Shown: positions 42,322-51,192, counted from the stretch's first letter. The stretch is 64,000 nucleotides of DNA from an uncultured Acetobacterium sp. (GCF_963664135.1 NZ_OY760905.1:2692736-2756735), one strand, 5' to 3'. Program-made: numbers and translations. The notes: a model not told the origin generated them from the letters alone.

Positions 42322-42993
42322 TTAAAAAGTTAAAAGTGACAGAAAATATCCCAACAAACCAGTGGCCATCATCATTCCAATCAGTACCAGCAGTCCGCCG
42401 GAAACACGATTGATAATTTGGTAATGGCGTTTAATAAAAGCGAAGGTCGATTTCATCCGGTCAATCAACACAGCTGAGACCACAAAGGGAATTCCCAGGC
42501 CGATGGAAAAGGACAACAGCATCAGCACGCCCTTTAGCGTATCCCCGCTGGATGCTGCCATCATCAGGGCTGAGCCTAAAAATGCGCCCACACAAGGGGT
42601 CCAGCCGATTGAAAAGACAATTCCGAAAAGCAACGCAGAAAAAAAGCCCACCCGGGAATGATCCAGGCTGATCTGATGGTTGGTATTCAAAAAAGAGATC
42701 CGCAGCACGCCCATAAAATTCAAGCCAAAAAGGATGATAATGATACCACCGATGATGTTGACAATGGTGGAATACTCAATCAATAAGCGTCCCAGACTGC
42801 CGGCAAAGGCACCCAGTAAAACAAAGATTAGGGTGAAACCTAAAACAAAGCCTAAAGCATTAATGACTGCGGTATATTTAGTGTCTTCATGGGTTTGTCC
42901 CGCAAAATAGGATATATAAATCGGCAGCATGGGTAACAGACAGGGCGAAATAAAGGTGATAATTCCTTCAAGAAATGCGATAAAATAATCCAT
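42322..42993 (-). CDS. ccdA: CcdA-type thiol-disulfide transmembrane electron carrier
   Basis: A 223-aa membrane protein with six predicted helices. It carries the two Cys motifs of the family: ISPCLLPMLP in helix 1 and GWTPCVGAF in helix 4, which swap electrons between cytoplasmic thioredoxin and the outer TlpA partner. ATG at 42991-42993 has GGAGG just upstream; in-frame codons further upstream are not needed and lie in the leader. First gene of ccdA-tlpA-DUF6132. The leader contains an inverted repeat at 43066-43092 (GTGATCT and AGATCAC), which resembles a Crp/Fnr-type site. Confidence 0.94.
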   Translation of the reverse strand: MDYFIAFLEGIITFISPCLLPMLPIYISYFAGQTHEDTKYTAVINALGFVLGFTLIFVLLGAFAGSLGRLLIEYSTIVNIIGGIIIILFGLNFMGVLRISFLNTNHQISLDHSRVGFFSALLFGIVFSIGWTPCVGAFLGSALMMAASSGDTLKGVLMLLSFSIGLGIPFVVSAVLIDRMKSTFAFIKRHYQIINRVSGGLLVLIGMMMATGLLGYFLSLLTF

Positions 42994-43065
42994 ACGACCT
43001 CCATAAAAAATTCGATCAGTGTATAAAGATCCTGAACATAACTTAAAACTCATTATATCAGGAAC

Positions 43066-43092
43066 GTGATCTTTAATCCGTGATTAGATCAC
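43066..43092. promoter_or_regulatory. Inverted repeat upstream of ccdA (possible Crp/Fnr-type operator)
   Basis: Arms GTGATCT (43066-43072) and AGATCAC (43086-43092) are 13 nt apart. A Crp/Fnr-family gene lies 3 kb away, but Crp/Fnr half-sites normally are closer (TTGAT-N4-ATCAA), so this is tentative. The interval 43093-43350 otherwise holds only the hairpin at 43172-43208. Confidence 0.3.
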
Positions 43093-43171
43093 ATTAGCAA
43101 TAACGATGAAATTTTGATCAAGTAATGTCAAAATGGATCGCCTTGATTGATAGCGTCGAAAAATCAGCATA

Positions 43172-43208
43172 AAAAAAACAGCAGATCCGGATGATCGTAC
43201 TGTTTTTT
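43172..43208. terminator. Isolated terminator-like hairpin with no gene before it
   Basis: ACAG/CTGT with inner GATC/GATC pairing is flanked by eight As on the left and seven Ts on the right, a bidirectional terminator shape. It lies between two divergent operons. Confidence 0.55.
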
Positions 43209-43352
43209 TATATATTAGGAATGAAAAGAAAAAGAGGAGATATTCATCTCTTGTTGCTATAATAGTCTGTGAACCTTTAGCGAAACTTTGAATTGCGTTA
43301 AGTTTAAGTTAAATTAAGATTTTTATAAGACCGATGCATAGCGAAATCATCG

Positions 43353-43381
43353 TTGACAAAAATCAGGCATTGTGATATCTT
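43353..43381 (+). promoter_or_regulatory. Promoter of the thiamine salvage operon
   Basis: TTGACA (43353-43358), 17-nt spacer, TATCTT (43376-43381), ending about 17 nt before the TPP riboswitch. Confidence 0.72.
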
Positions 43382-43397
43382 TATCCCAATTAAAGAA

Positions 43398-43493
43398 TTG
43401 GGGAGCTTATGCATTTAGGCTGAGAGGAAGTAAATCGCTACTTCGACCCATGCACCTGATACGGATAATGCCGGCGTAGGGAAAACATGTAAA
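43398..43493 (+). ncRNA. TPP (thi-box) riboswitch
   Basis: The conserved thi-box parts are present in order: GGGGAGC (43400-43406), GGCTGAGAGGAAG, then GACCCATGCACCTGAT, GGATAATGCCGGCGTAGGGAA. It binds thiamine pyrophosphate. The terminator at 43498-43523 lies directly after it, so high TPP should stop transcription before cytX. Confidence 0.97.
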
Positions 43494-43497
43494 TCTA

Positions 43498-43523
43498 CTG
43501 TGCATTCATGCACAGTTTTTTTT
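43498..43523 (+). terminator. Terminator of the TPP riboswitch
   Basis: A perfect 7-bp stem (CTGTGCA/TGCACAG, 4-nt loop) followed by eight Ts. Confidence 0.92.
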
Positions 43524-43622
43524 GTCTAAACGAAGACAACGCAAAATTCAAAATGGTTAGTGGATTTATTCTGCAAGTGTTTTAAATGTGGCGGGTGCAT
43601 TCTTAATACGAAAGGAATTATT

Positions 43623-44825
43623 ATGCAAAATGAAAACAAACTTTCAAACCGAAGTCTGACCCTTTTATGGTTTGGCGCAGCCGTTTCCATTGCCGAAGTC
43701 ATGACCGGAACCCTGATTGCACCACTGGGTTTAAAAGATGGGATACTGGCCATCATTATTGGTCACATCATCGGTACCCTGATTCTTTTTCTGGCCGGTG
43801 TTATTGGCGCGCAGAGTAAGTTGGCGGCGATTGAATCTTCCCGGATCTCCTTTGGAAAATATGGTTCTTACTTTTTTTCAGTCATGAACATCTTACAGCT
43901 GATCGGCTGGACCGCCGTGATGGTGATTACTGCCGCCAAAGCCTTTGACGGGGTAACAACAAGTGTTTTTAACTATCAAAACACGATCCTCTGGTGTATT
44001 GTCATTGGGATTTTCATTGCCGTTTGGGTTTTGGCCGGGTTTAAAAATATGGAAAAGCTTAATTTGGTGGCGGTGGGATTATTGTTTATTGGCTCCATTA
44101 TTTTAAGCTTTCAGATCTTTAGCGGATCACCCGGTACCGCCACTGTCGAAGGGGTGATGAGCTTTGGCGGTGCCGTTGAACTCTCGGCCATCATGCCCAT
44201 CTCATGGTTACCTCTGATTGCGGACTATACCCGCTTTTCCGAAAACAAAAAGTCCGGTGCGTTGGTCAGTTCGATCAGCTATTTTATGGGCAGTTGCTGG
44301 ATGTATATCATTGGTTTGGGGGCGGCTCTCTATGTGGGAACATCCGATATTTTTGTAATCTTAACCGCCGTTGGTCTTGGCGTCTTAGCTTTGTTGATCA
44401 TTATTTTCTCAACGGTTACCACCGCCTTTCTGGATGTTTATTCGGCGGGAATCAGTTTTATCAATGTGAACTCCAAGGCTAAAGAAAAAACGGTTGTTTT
44501 GGCGACCTGCATTATTGGCGTGATTCTGGCCATTATCACCCCAATTGAACAATATCAGGATTTTCTCTATTTAATCGGCTCGGTTTTTGTGCCTCTGTTC
44601 GCCATTCTGCTGACCGATTATTTTATCTTTAAACATGTCAGTGCCGATGAGAATAAGTTGATTGATGTAAAGAATGCGATTCTATGGGTGGTCGGCGTGT
44701 TTATTTATCGATACCTGATGGGCTTTGATTTTTCAATTGGCGTAACCCTTCCGGCCATGGTTCTAATCAGTATCTTATGTATCTTAGTAGAAAGAGGTAG
44801 AATATTATGTTCGAAAAAATCTTAA
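43623..44825 (+). CDS. cytX: Hydroxymethylpyrimidine transporter CytX
   Basis: A 400-aa NCS1-family membrane transporter with about twelve helices. NCS1 traits include TLLWFGAAVSIAEVMTG at the N-terminus and PISWLPLIADYTRFSE in the middle. Placed directly behind a TPP riboswitch and before thiM, it fits CytX, which imports the pyrimidine half of thiamine (HMP). ATG 43623 has AAAGGA 7 nt upstream; an upstream in-frame start at 43560 would begin in the riboswitch region. It overlaps thiM by 19 nt. Confidence 0.9.
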   Translation: MQNENKLSNRSLTLLWFGAAVSIAEVMTGTLIAPLGLKDGILAIIIGHIIGTLILFLAGVIGAQSKLAAIESSRISFGKYGSYFFSVMNILQLIGWTAVMVITAAKAFDGVTTSVFNYQNTILWCIVIGIFIAVWVLAGFKNMEKLNLVAVGLLFIGSIILSFQIFSGSPGTATVEGVMSFGGAVELSAIMPISWLPLIADYTRFSENKKSGALVSSISYFMGSCWMYIIGLGAALYVGTSDIFVILTAVGLGVLALLIIIFSTVTTAFLDVYSAGISFINVNSKAKEKTVVLATCIIGVILAIITPIEQYQDFLYLIGSVFVPLFAILLTDYFIFKHVSADENKLIDVKNAILWVVGVFIYRYLMGFDFSIGVTLPAMVLISILCILVERGRILCSKKS

Positions 44826-45631
44826 ACAATGTCAGTAATCAACCACCTTTAGTTCATTGCATCACCAATTATGTAACCGTGAACGACTGTGCCAATATGG
44901 TGCTGGCCTGTGGCGGTTCACCGATTATGGCAGACGATATCAATGAGGTGGAAGAAATTATTTCCATTTGTAACGCTCTGGTGATTAATATCGGGACGCT
45001 TAACGAACGAACCGTAGCGGCGATGATTAAGGCCGGAAAAAAGGCCAATGCCTTGGGTCGACCAGTGATTCTCGATCCAGTGGGCGCTGGTGCTTCTTCA
45101 TTGCGAACCAATACTGTTTTTGAACTCTTAAAAGAGGTGCAGTTCACCGTTATTCGGGGAAATGTTTCAGAAATCAAGACCATTGACCTGGGCAGCGGGA
45201 CTACCAAGGGTGTGGATGCCGATATCAGTGATGCCGTGAACGAAGACAATCTGGATCAGATGGTTACCTTTGCCAAAGCACTTAGTGAAAAAACCGGTGC
45301 CGTCATTGCCATCACCGGCGCTATCGATATTGTCGCTGACCGCCAAAAAGCGCTGGTCATTTGCAACGGTCATGCGATGATGTCACGGATTACTGGAACC
45401 GGCTGCATGCTGACCACCGTTATTGGCAGTTATTGCGGTGCTAATCCGGAGGAAACCCTTCTGGCAACCGCGGCCGCCGTCAGTTGTATGGGGCTGTGCG
45501 GTGAGCTGGCCTTTGAAAAAGTTCAGATGAACAAGGCCGGAACCTCATCTTTTCGAACCTTTCTCATCGATGCCATGAGCCAGATGAATCCAGAAGCATT
45601 AAAAGGAGGAATGAAGGTTGAAACTCGATAA
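44807..45631 (+). CDS. thiM: Hydroxyethylthiazole kinase
   Basis: A 274-aa enzyme that phosphorylates 4-methyl-5-(2-hydroxyethyl)thiazole with ATP, the salvage entry of the thiazole half of thiamine. Family marks: PLVHCITNYVTVNDCAN near the start, ILDPVGAGAS (~90) and MSRITGTGCMLT (~195), where GTGC holds the catalytic Cys/anion hole region. ATG 44807 lies inside the end of cytX, and the stop overlaps thiE, so the operon is tightly coupled. Confidence 0.96.
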   Translation: MFEKILNNVSNQPPLVHCITNYVTVNDCANMVLACGGSPIMADDINEVEEIISICNALVINIGTLNERTVAAMIKAGKKANALGRPVILDPVGAGASSLRTNTVFELLKEVQFTVIRGNVSEIKTIDLGSGTTKGVDADISDAVNEDNLDQMVTFAKALSEKTGAVIAITGAIDIVADRQKALVICNGHAMMSRITGTGCMLTTVIGSYCGANPEETLLATAAAVSCMGLCGELAFEKVQMNKAGTSSFRTFLIDAMSQMNPEALKGGMKVETR

Positions 45632-46256
45632 GCAGACAATGCTCTTATACGCCGTTACGGATCGAACCTGGTTGGGCGAACGAACTTTGATTGAACAGGT
45701 CGAAGAAACCCTCAAAGGCGGCGCCACCTTTATTCAATTGCGGGAAAAAGACATGGCTTTTGACGGTTTTGTAGAAGAAGCCAAAGCGATAAAAAAGCTA
45801 ACCGATGCCTATCAGGTTCCCTTTGTCATAAATGATAATGTTGAAGTCGCCCTGGCAGTGGATGCCGACGGCGTTCATGTCGGTCAGGATGATATGGATG
45901 CTGGGGAACTGCGAAAACGGATTGGGAACAAGATCATTGGGGTATCCGCTGATACGGTGGAATTGGCTCAAAAAGCCGAAGCCGACGGCGCTGATTATAT
46001 TGGGGTAGGCGCAATCTATTCTACCGCCACAAAAACCGATGCCGATGTGGTGGCGTTTGAAACCATTGCCGAAATTTGCAAAAGTGTGGACATTCCGGTG
46101 GTCGCCATCGGCGGCCTTAACGAAACCAATATCCTCGCTTTAAAAGGAACTGGTGTGGATGGGGTGGCCCTTGTATCGGCTATTTTCGCAAAAGAAGACA
46201 TTGTCAATGCGACCAGGGAACTGCGGCAGATTTCCGAGGAAATGACAAAACCATGA
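45618..46256 (+). CDS. thiE: Thiamine-phosphate synthase
   Basis: A 212-aa TIM-barrel enzyme that joins HMP pyrophosphate and thiazole phosphate to thiamine phosphate. Motifs: GGATFIQLREKDM (~33), VPFVINDNVEVAL, VGQDDMDAGELR and DYIGVGAIYSTATK, followed by VAIGGLNETN. The start appears to be TTG at 45618, 8 nt after GGAGG; the first ATG is seven codons further in and would cut the first strand. It overlaps thiM by 14 nt and the next gene by 4 nt (ATGA). Confidence 0.95.
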   Translation: MKLDKQTMLLYAVTDRTWLGERTLIEQVEETLKGGATFIQLREKDMAFDGFVEEAKAIKKLTDAYQVPFVINDNVEVALAVDADGVHVGQDDMDAGELRKRIGNKIIGVSADTVELAQKAEADGADYIGVGAIYSTATKTDADVVAFETIAEICKSVDIPVVAIGGLNETNILALKGTGVDGVALVSAIFAKEDIVNATRELRQISEEMTKP

Positions 46257-46909
46257 AAAACTCAATTGCGAATGTTCAGGGAATCATCTTTGATCTGGAT
46301 GGTACCCTGATTGATTCGATGCCGGCCTGGGAAAATATTGGGGCGGATTTTTTGAAAAATCATGGGGTGAGCCCGCCGGATGATTTGAATGAGACCATTA
46401 AAACCATGAGTTTTGCCGAATCATCCCGTTATTTTATTGAGTTTTTCGGAGTGAACATGACCGAAGAACAGGTCAATGACGAAATTAATAGCATGATCCG
46501 GAATAACTACGCCGAGCACATCGTGCTAAAACCTTTTGTTAAGGAAGTACTGGACCAGTATTTGCAGCAGGGGATAAAAATGGGAATTTTAACCGCCACT
46601 CACAAATCGCTGACCGAATTGGTGCTGAAGCGTTTTGGTCTGTTGGAGCATTTTGAATTTATTCTCACAGCGGGAATGATCGGTTTATCAAAAAGTCAGC
46701 CGGAGATCTATCATAAAGCCGTTGCGGATCTGAAATTGCCAGTTGATCAAATTGCTATCTTCGAGGACGCCTTGTATTGCATTCAGGCCGCCAAAGATAC
46801 CACGTGTCACATTGTGGGAGTCTATGATGCGTCCTCAAAAAACGACTGGGATGAGATTAAAAAAAATGCCGATGCCACCATTTTAAGTTTTAAGGAGTTG
46901 ATGAAATGA
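46253..46909 (+). CDS. HAD-family phosphatase in the thiamine operon
   Basis: A 218-aa beta-phosphoglucomutase-like HAD hydrolase. Motif I is IIFDLDGTLIDS with both Asp; motif II is TATHKS; the Lys is in SKSQPEIY; motif IV is FEDALYCIQAA. The small cap domain (residues ~17-85) is of the C1 type. Its translational coupling on both sides (ATGA overlaps with thiE and thiD) argues for a thiamine-related substrate, for example a pyrimidine phosphate, thiamine phosphate or a damaged intermediate. That is inference; the sequence alone does not set the substrate. Confidence 0.9.
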   Translation: MKNSIANVQGIIFDLDGTLIDSMPAWENIGADFLKNHGVSPPDDLNETIKTMSFAESSRYFIEFFGVNMTEEQVNDEINSMIRNNYAEHIVLKPFVKEVLDQYLQQGIKMGILTATHKSLTELVLKRFGLLEHFEFILTAGMIGLSKSQPEIYHKAVADLKLPVDQIAIFEDALYCIQAAKDTTCHIVGVYDASSKNDWDEIKKNADATILSFKELMK

Positions 46910-47724
46910 AAAAAATCTTATCGATTGCCGGATCGGATTCCAGCGGCGGTGCCGGCATTCAAGCGGATATCAAAACCATTATGGCGCACCACATGTATGC
47001 CATGACGGTGATTACGGTTTTAACGGCTCAAAATACCACCGGGGTTTATGGCATTGCTGAAGTTAAGCCTGAATTTGTGGAAAACCAGATGGATTGTGTT
47101 TTTACGGACATCTATCCGGATGCGATTAAAATCGGAATGGTATATAACGCCGAAATAATTAAAAGTATTGCCGCAAAATTAAAGCAACATCAGGCCAAAA
47201 ATATTGTTTTGGACCCGGTCATGGTGGCCACCAGCGGTGGGAAGTTATTAAGTGATGACAGCATTGAGAGCCTGAAAAATGAGCTCATGCCCCTGGCCGA
47301 TATAATCACGCCGAATATTCCCGAGGCTGAATGCCTGTGTGGGTTTGATATCCATTCCAAAGCGGATATGGTCAGAGCCGCCAAAAAAATTGCCGAAAAT
47401 TATTCGGGCAGCATTTTGATTAAGGGCGGCCATCTTTTTGAAAGTGCCGATGATTTTCTGCTGATTCAAAATGAAAAATGTCGTGAAGAAGTCTGGTTTC
47501 CTGGTGTAAAAATAGATAATCCCAATACCCATGGCACCGGTTGCACCCTTTCGTCAGCCATTGCCTGTCAGTTGGCCGCCGGGGAAGCGGTTGGACAGGC
47601 GGTCAAAAATGCCAAAGATTATGTTACCGGAGCACTGTCGGCCAATCTGGATATGGGAAAAGGCAGCGGACCATTGGATCATGACTATCAAATGAAGCTG
47701 ACCGGATGCTCAAATAACCGCTAA
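46906..47724 (+). CDS. thiD: Hydroxymethylpyrimidine/phosphomethylpyrimidine kinase
   Basis: A 272-aa ribokinase-like enzyme that phosphorylates HMP and HMP phosphate. The N-terminus has IAGSDSSGGAGIQADIKT, a diagnostic ThiD motif; further VLDPVMVATSG (~103) and NPNTHGTGCTLSSAIA (~205), which holds the catalytic Cys/Asp region. There is no fused ThiE or TenA domain. Last gene of the operon, followed by a terminator. Confidence 0.96.
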   Translation: MKKILSIAGSDSSGGAGIQADIKTIMAHHMYAMTVITVLTAQNTTGVYGIAEVKPEFVENQMDCVFTDIYPDAIKIGMVYNAEIIKSIAAKLKQHQAKNIVLDPVMVATSGGKLLSDDSIESLKNELMPLADIITPNIPEAECLCGFDIHSKADMVRAAKKIAENYSGSILIKGGHLFESADDFLLIQNEKCREEVWFPGVKIDNPNTHGTGCTLSSAIACQLAAGEAVGQAVKNAKDYVTGALSANLDMGKGSGPLDHDYQMKLTGCSNNR

Positions 47725-47729
47725 CAAAT

Positions 47730-47785
47730 AAAACCAATGCTACCGCAATATGAGCAATCGTATTATCACAGCATTGGTTTTATTT
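47730..47785. terminator. Terminator after thiD, shared with the convergent gene
   Basis: A perfect 12-bp stem (47730-47741 and 47770-47781, 28-nt loop). Its end touches the stop of the minus-strand GGDEF/HD-GYP gene, and A- and T-runs on both sides suit bidirectional use. Confidence 0.75.
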
Positions 47786-49793
47786 AGGATTCCGGCCATG
47801 CTCGTATTAATACTTTTTCAACAAACAATTTGGCAATGTTTTCGTCAAACTGGGTGCCTGAGCATTGTTTAAGTTCATTGATCGCTTCTGCTTGGGTAAA
47901 AGCCTGGCAAAATGGTCGATTGGAAATCATCGTGCAATAGGCGTCAGCAACGGCAATGATGCGCCCCTGCAAGGTTATTTCTTCTTCCTTCAAACCGTTG
48001 GGATAGCCCTGGCCGTCCCAGCGTTCATGGTGTTCCAGGACAAACTTGGCAATTTCGGCCAGTTCATTCACCGAACGGAGGATGTGGTAACCAATTTCCG
48101 GATGGCGCTTAATTTCAGCCCATTCGTCGTCACTTAATTTTTCAGCCTTGGTTAGAATGGCGTTATCAATCGCGATTTCACCGATATCATGACGCAAGCC
48201 AGCCAGTTTGAGCTGGTTGATGGGTTCCTTTGCGAAACCCAGTTCTCGCCCGATGGCCTCACAGTATTCGCTGACTGCTTTGGAATGAATCACTTCCTGA
48301 TGATTTTTCTCATAGATTGAATTGACAATTAAGTCAATAGTTGCTTTTTTAACACTGGGACTGATGGACAGTTTGTGCTGGTACATGGCGTCTTCGGCCC
48401 GTTTGAAAACATCGTTGAGATTATCACTTGGATCTTCTTTAATGGCAAAACCCATGGAAACGGACAAAATGGTGTATTCAATGCGGACCTTTGAGATGAT
48501 TTCATTGAGGCGTTTAAGAATACTTTCCACATTAGTTTGATCTGTTTTTGAAAACAAAATCACAAATTCATCCCCCCCAACCCGGGAGGCAATTTCATCA
48601 TGGCGGAATTCATTTTTTAGAATTTCGGCAAATGTTTTTAGAATTTTATCCCCCATTTGATGGCCGTAGGCATCATTGATCAGTTTAAGTCCATTGACAT
48701 CCGCCATTACTAAGGCAATCGGAAGGTTTCTTGGGGTATCCAGGCGGAGCAATTCTTCTTCGTAAAAACGACGATTGTAAAGGCCGGTTAATTGGTCATG
48801 ATAGCTTAGATAGAGAACCTCTGTTTCGGCCTTCTTTCTTTTATCGATGTTTCGGCTGACACCAACAATTTCGATATCACCGCTGGTGTGATATCGATAT
48901 TTTGTAGAAATCTCAACCCAGATAAGATCACCATTTCGGCAAGGCTGTTGTATTTCGATGAGGTAGGTATTAGGTGCTTCGGGATTGGCAATAAACGATT
49001 TGACATTTTTTCTGGTGGAGTTGCGGACCAGCACCAAGGACTCTGTATTCATGGAATCTTCCAATTTTTCATGCATCGCATCTTCAGTTGATAGCCCCCG
49101 TAATTGATAAATGGATGGGCTGATGTAGGTAAATTTATTCTGGGTATAATTAAATACCCAAATCACGTCAGACGTAAATTCAGTGAGAAAGCGGTATTTT
49201 TCTTCACTTTTTTTGAGGGCCTGTTCGGCATTTTTTCGATCGGTAATATCATCAATAATACTGATGATATGGGGAACATTATTCAAGAGGATAATTTTTG
49301 CCGAAATGGAACAAATTCGGATATTTTTATTTTTATGCCGAAAATTCACTTCGAAATCATCAACGGATTGCTGGTCAGAAATAACTTTTAATAATTGTTC
49401 CCGATCAGCGGGGTTTTCATAAAGATTGAGTTCCAAAAGACTCTTATTAAGGACTTCTTCATGTTGGTACCCAGTGAAATTTAAAAATCCAAGATTGAAA
49501 TTCACAATTTTACCATCCGGTAAGGTTGTGATCAAGCTGGCGTTGGGGCTGAGATTGAAGATTTGCTGAAATTGTTCTTTGCTGTCCGCAATGTCTGAGC
49601 TTAAGCGTTTATTTAGCATCGCAATAAAGGCAAAGGTCACAATGAAATTAAAAAGAAAAGCCCCGGTGAAAGAAAAGGCTTGGAGTGTTGTAGGTGAAAG
49701 GGCGTTTTGGACTGGGCTTGAATATAAGGAAAAAACAGCTTTGAAAATCGAAAAAACTCCGGCTCCCAAAAATAGCAGGATTAGAAAATGCAC
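47784..49793 (-). CDS. PAS-PAS-GGDEF-HD-GYP protein, main part of a frameshifted gene
   Basis: The frame codes for two membrane helices, a PAS domain (~75-190), a second PAS (~195-310), GGDEF (~325-485) with intact RVGGDEFVIL, and HD-GYP (~490-665) with RHDIGEIAID and HHERWDGQGYPNGL. So it could both make and degrade c-di-GMP. The ORF's first possible start is a GTG at 49791-49793, but the same frame is open upstream to about 49985 and encodes more membrane helices (WIPLISVVLCLLLLNYF and on), with no start codon. The missing beginning is in the separate frame 49952-50236. A T7 run at 49965-49971 is the likely frameshift site. The gene is broken, phase-variable, or read by slippage. Confidence 0.85.
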   Translation of the reverse strand: MHFLILLFLGAGVFSIFKAVFSLYSSPVQNALSPTTLQAFSFTGAFLFNFIVTFAFIAMLNKRLSSDIADSKEQFQQIFNLSPNASLITTLPDGKIVNFNLGFLNFTGYQHEEVLNKSLLELNLYENPADREQLLKVISDQQSVDDFEVNFRHKNKNIRICSISAKIILLNNVPHIISIIDDITDRKNAEQALKKSEEKYRFLTEFTSDVIWVFNYTQNKFTYISPSIYQLRGLSTEDAMHEKLEDSMNTESLVLVRNSTRKNVKSFIANPEAPNTYLIEIQQPCRNGDLIWVEISTKYRYHTSGDIEIVGVSRNIDKRKKAETEVLYLSYHDQLTGLYNRRFYEEELLRLDTPRNLPIALVMADVNGLKLINDAYGHQMGDKILKTFAEILKNEFRHDEIASRVGGDEFVILFSKTDQTNVESILKRLNEIISKVRIEYTILSVSMGFAIKEDPSDNLNDVFKRAEDAMYQHKLSISPSVKKATIDLIVNSIYEKNHQEVIHSKAVSEYCEAIGRELGFAKEPINQLKLAGLRHDIGEIAIDNAILTKAEKLSDDEWAEIKRHPEIGYHILRSVNELAEIAKFVLEHHERWDGQGYPNGLKEEEITLQGRIIAVADAYCTMISNRPFCQAFTQAEAINELKQCSGTQFDENIAKLFVEKVLIRAWPES

Positions 49794-49951
49794 TTGCGGC
49801 GTCAGGAATGCCAGCTTGCTTTTATGAAGTGTAGCAGCGATTAAAAAAGAAATTACTCCAAAAAAGAAATGAACAGTAAAGCTTCGAAAGGCTAAGGAAT
49901 TATAAAAAAACTGAAAATAGTTGAGCAGTAATAAACAGAGGACAACACTTA

Positions 49952-50236
49952 TCAGAGGAATCCATTTTTTTCGTTTAAATTCAAGAATCGAACTAAACCC
50001 ATGTATTGAAAAATCAGTGCTAAAAGCAATAGGGAATTGCTAATAACGATAGTAAGCTGGGGATAAGAAATCCTCCCCTGGAGCATGACAAAAAGAAATC
50101 CCAGCGCAAACAAAGAACAGCCAATTCCAAAATGATAAGTGCCGGAATATTTGGAAGAGTGAGCGAATACAATAATCGCCTGAAAAACACTGGATATAAC
50201 TAAAATCAATGCTATGGTAGCAAGATCAATGTTCAT
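49952..50236 (-). CDS. N-terminal membrane part of the frameshifted GGDEF/HD-GYP gene
   Basis: Begins with MNIDLATIALILVISSVF and holds about three membrane helices. It stops 94 codons later, shortly after an A7 run (minus strand), in an ending (NGFL) that looks out of frame. Taking one extra A at that run, the reading goes on as NEKKWIPLIS and joins the downstream GGDEF/HD-GYP frame smoothly. So this is the true 5' end of the preceding feature, which would be about 815 residues long. No strong ribosome site is visible before the ATG at 50234-50236. Confidence 0.65.
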   Translation of the reverse strand: MNIDLATIALILVISSVFQAIIVFAHSSKYSGTYHFGIGCSLFALGFLFVMLQGRISYPQLTIVISNSLLLLALIFQYMGLVRFLNLNEKNGFL

Positions 50237-50362
50237 TATGGGCCTCGCGATTATGAGAATTAAAATAAAAAGTTTAATTGAGTAAATTATTTAGAATAGT
50301 CAAATCTTATGGTTTAGAGTTATTATATCCTTATTATCTAAAAAGAAACACAGAAGCAAAAA

Positions 50363-50407
50363 TATAAAAAAATTTAGCCGCTCTGTTAATGACAGTGCGG
50401 CTAAATT
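50363..50407 (-). terminator. Terminator of the tetR gene
   Basis: On the minus strand, a perfect 11-bp stem (50371-50381 and 50397-50407) with an inner CTGT/ACAG pairing is followed by a run of Ts. Confidence 0.85.
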
Positions 50408-50448
50408 CTTTTATAAGTTAGCATTAAATGATCGTGGGAAAATTTGTA

Positions 50449-51108
50449 TCAAACAACCTGAAAATAGGGTTTGATTTCAAATTTTATCATTTGTAAAATA
50501 CGTTTACTCTCTTCAATAATTTCATCAATTCTATTTTCTTCAATATGCATCAGGACAAAATGAACACTGGTTAAATAATCCAGACATTCTTCTAATGTAC
50601 AATCAAACTCGTCATTTGCGTAGGCCAATTTTACCGATAATGAGGAAGCCATGGCAGCCCGGGCAATCATGGAGATCTCATCTGAACAGCGGTTTAGTTT
50701 TAATCCATATCGCCGATCATGAATCTTATACAAATGGACGGTGCTTTTTGAAAAAGTATCCTCATGTTTCTCATCAGCATGTTCTTTCACAAAACGCATA
50801 ACATTGGGATCACATAGGTGCAGTATATCATATAAACGAATTTCGACAGCAGTGCTCACCTGCAAATCGGTTTCTCGACCTTTGAAATATTCCAGATATA
50901 GTCTTAAAGCCACCTTGTTTTTATGTTCAACCAAAAATTTTTCGGTCACTTCCCGGGCCAAATTGGATTTTGATTTGAAATAATAGGTAATTAAGGGTTT
51001 GGTAATCTCGCAAACATCGGCTATTTGATCCAGATATGTTGCTTTGTATCCCTGTTCATAAAAAAGTTTAGTAGCTGCAAATAGAATGTTTTCTTTCTGA
51101 TTTTTCAT
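50449..51108 (-). CDS. TetR-family regulator divergent from the O-demethylase operon
   Basis: A 219-aa regulator. Residues ~5-55 are the TetR helix-turn-helix: AATKLFYEQGYKATYLDQIA, then ITKPLITYYFKSKSNL. The rest (~60-219) is a helical ligand-binding domain with no family I can name. It is transcribed away from the methyltransferase genes. In the 342-nt gap, palindromes of type TTTACC-GGTAAA flank the operon promoter, which makes it the probable repressor. Ligand: likely a methoxylated aromatic compound or its product (inference). Confidence 0.9.
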   Translation of the reverse strand: MKNQKENILFAATKLFYEQGYKATYLDQIADVCEITKPLITYYFKSKSNLAREVTEKFLVEHKNKVALRLYLEYFKGRETDLQVSTAVEIRLYDILHLCDPNVMRFVKEHADEKHEDTFSKSTVHLYKIHDRRYGLKLNRCSDEISMIARAAMASSLSVKLAYANDEFDCTLEECLDYLTSVHFVLMHIEENRIDEIIEESKRILQMIKFEIKPYFQVV

Positions 51109-51192
51109 ACACGTCTCTCTTCTTATTGATTATTTTATTGTATCGTTTAACAACATCGAAATCAAGATCAAATTACTTTACAATTAAAAAAA

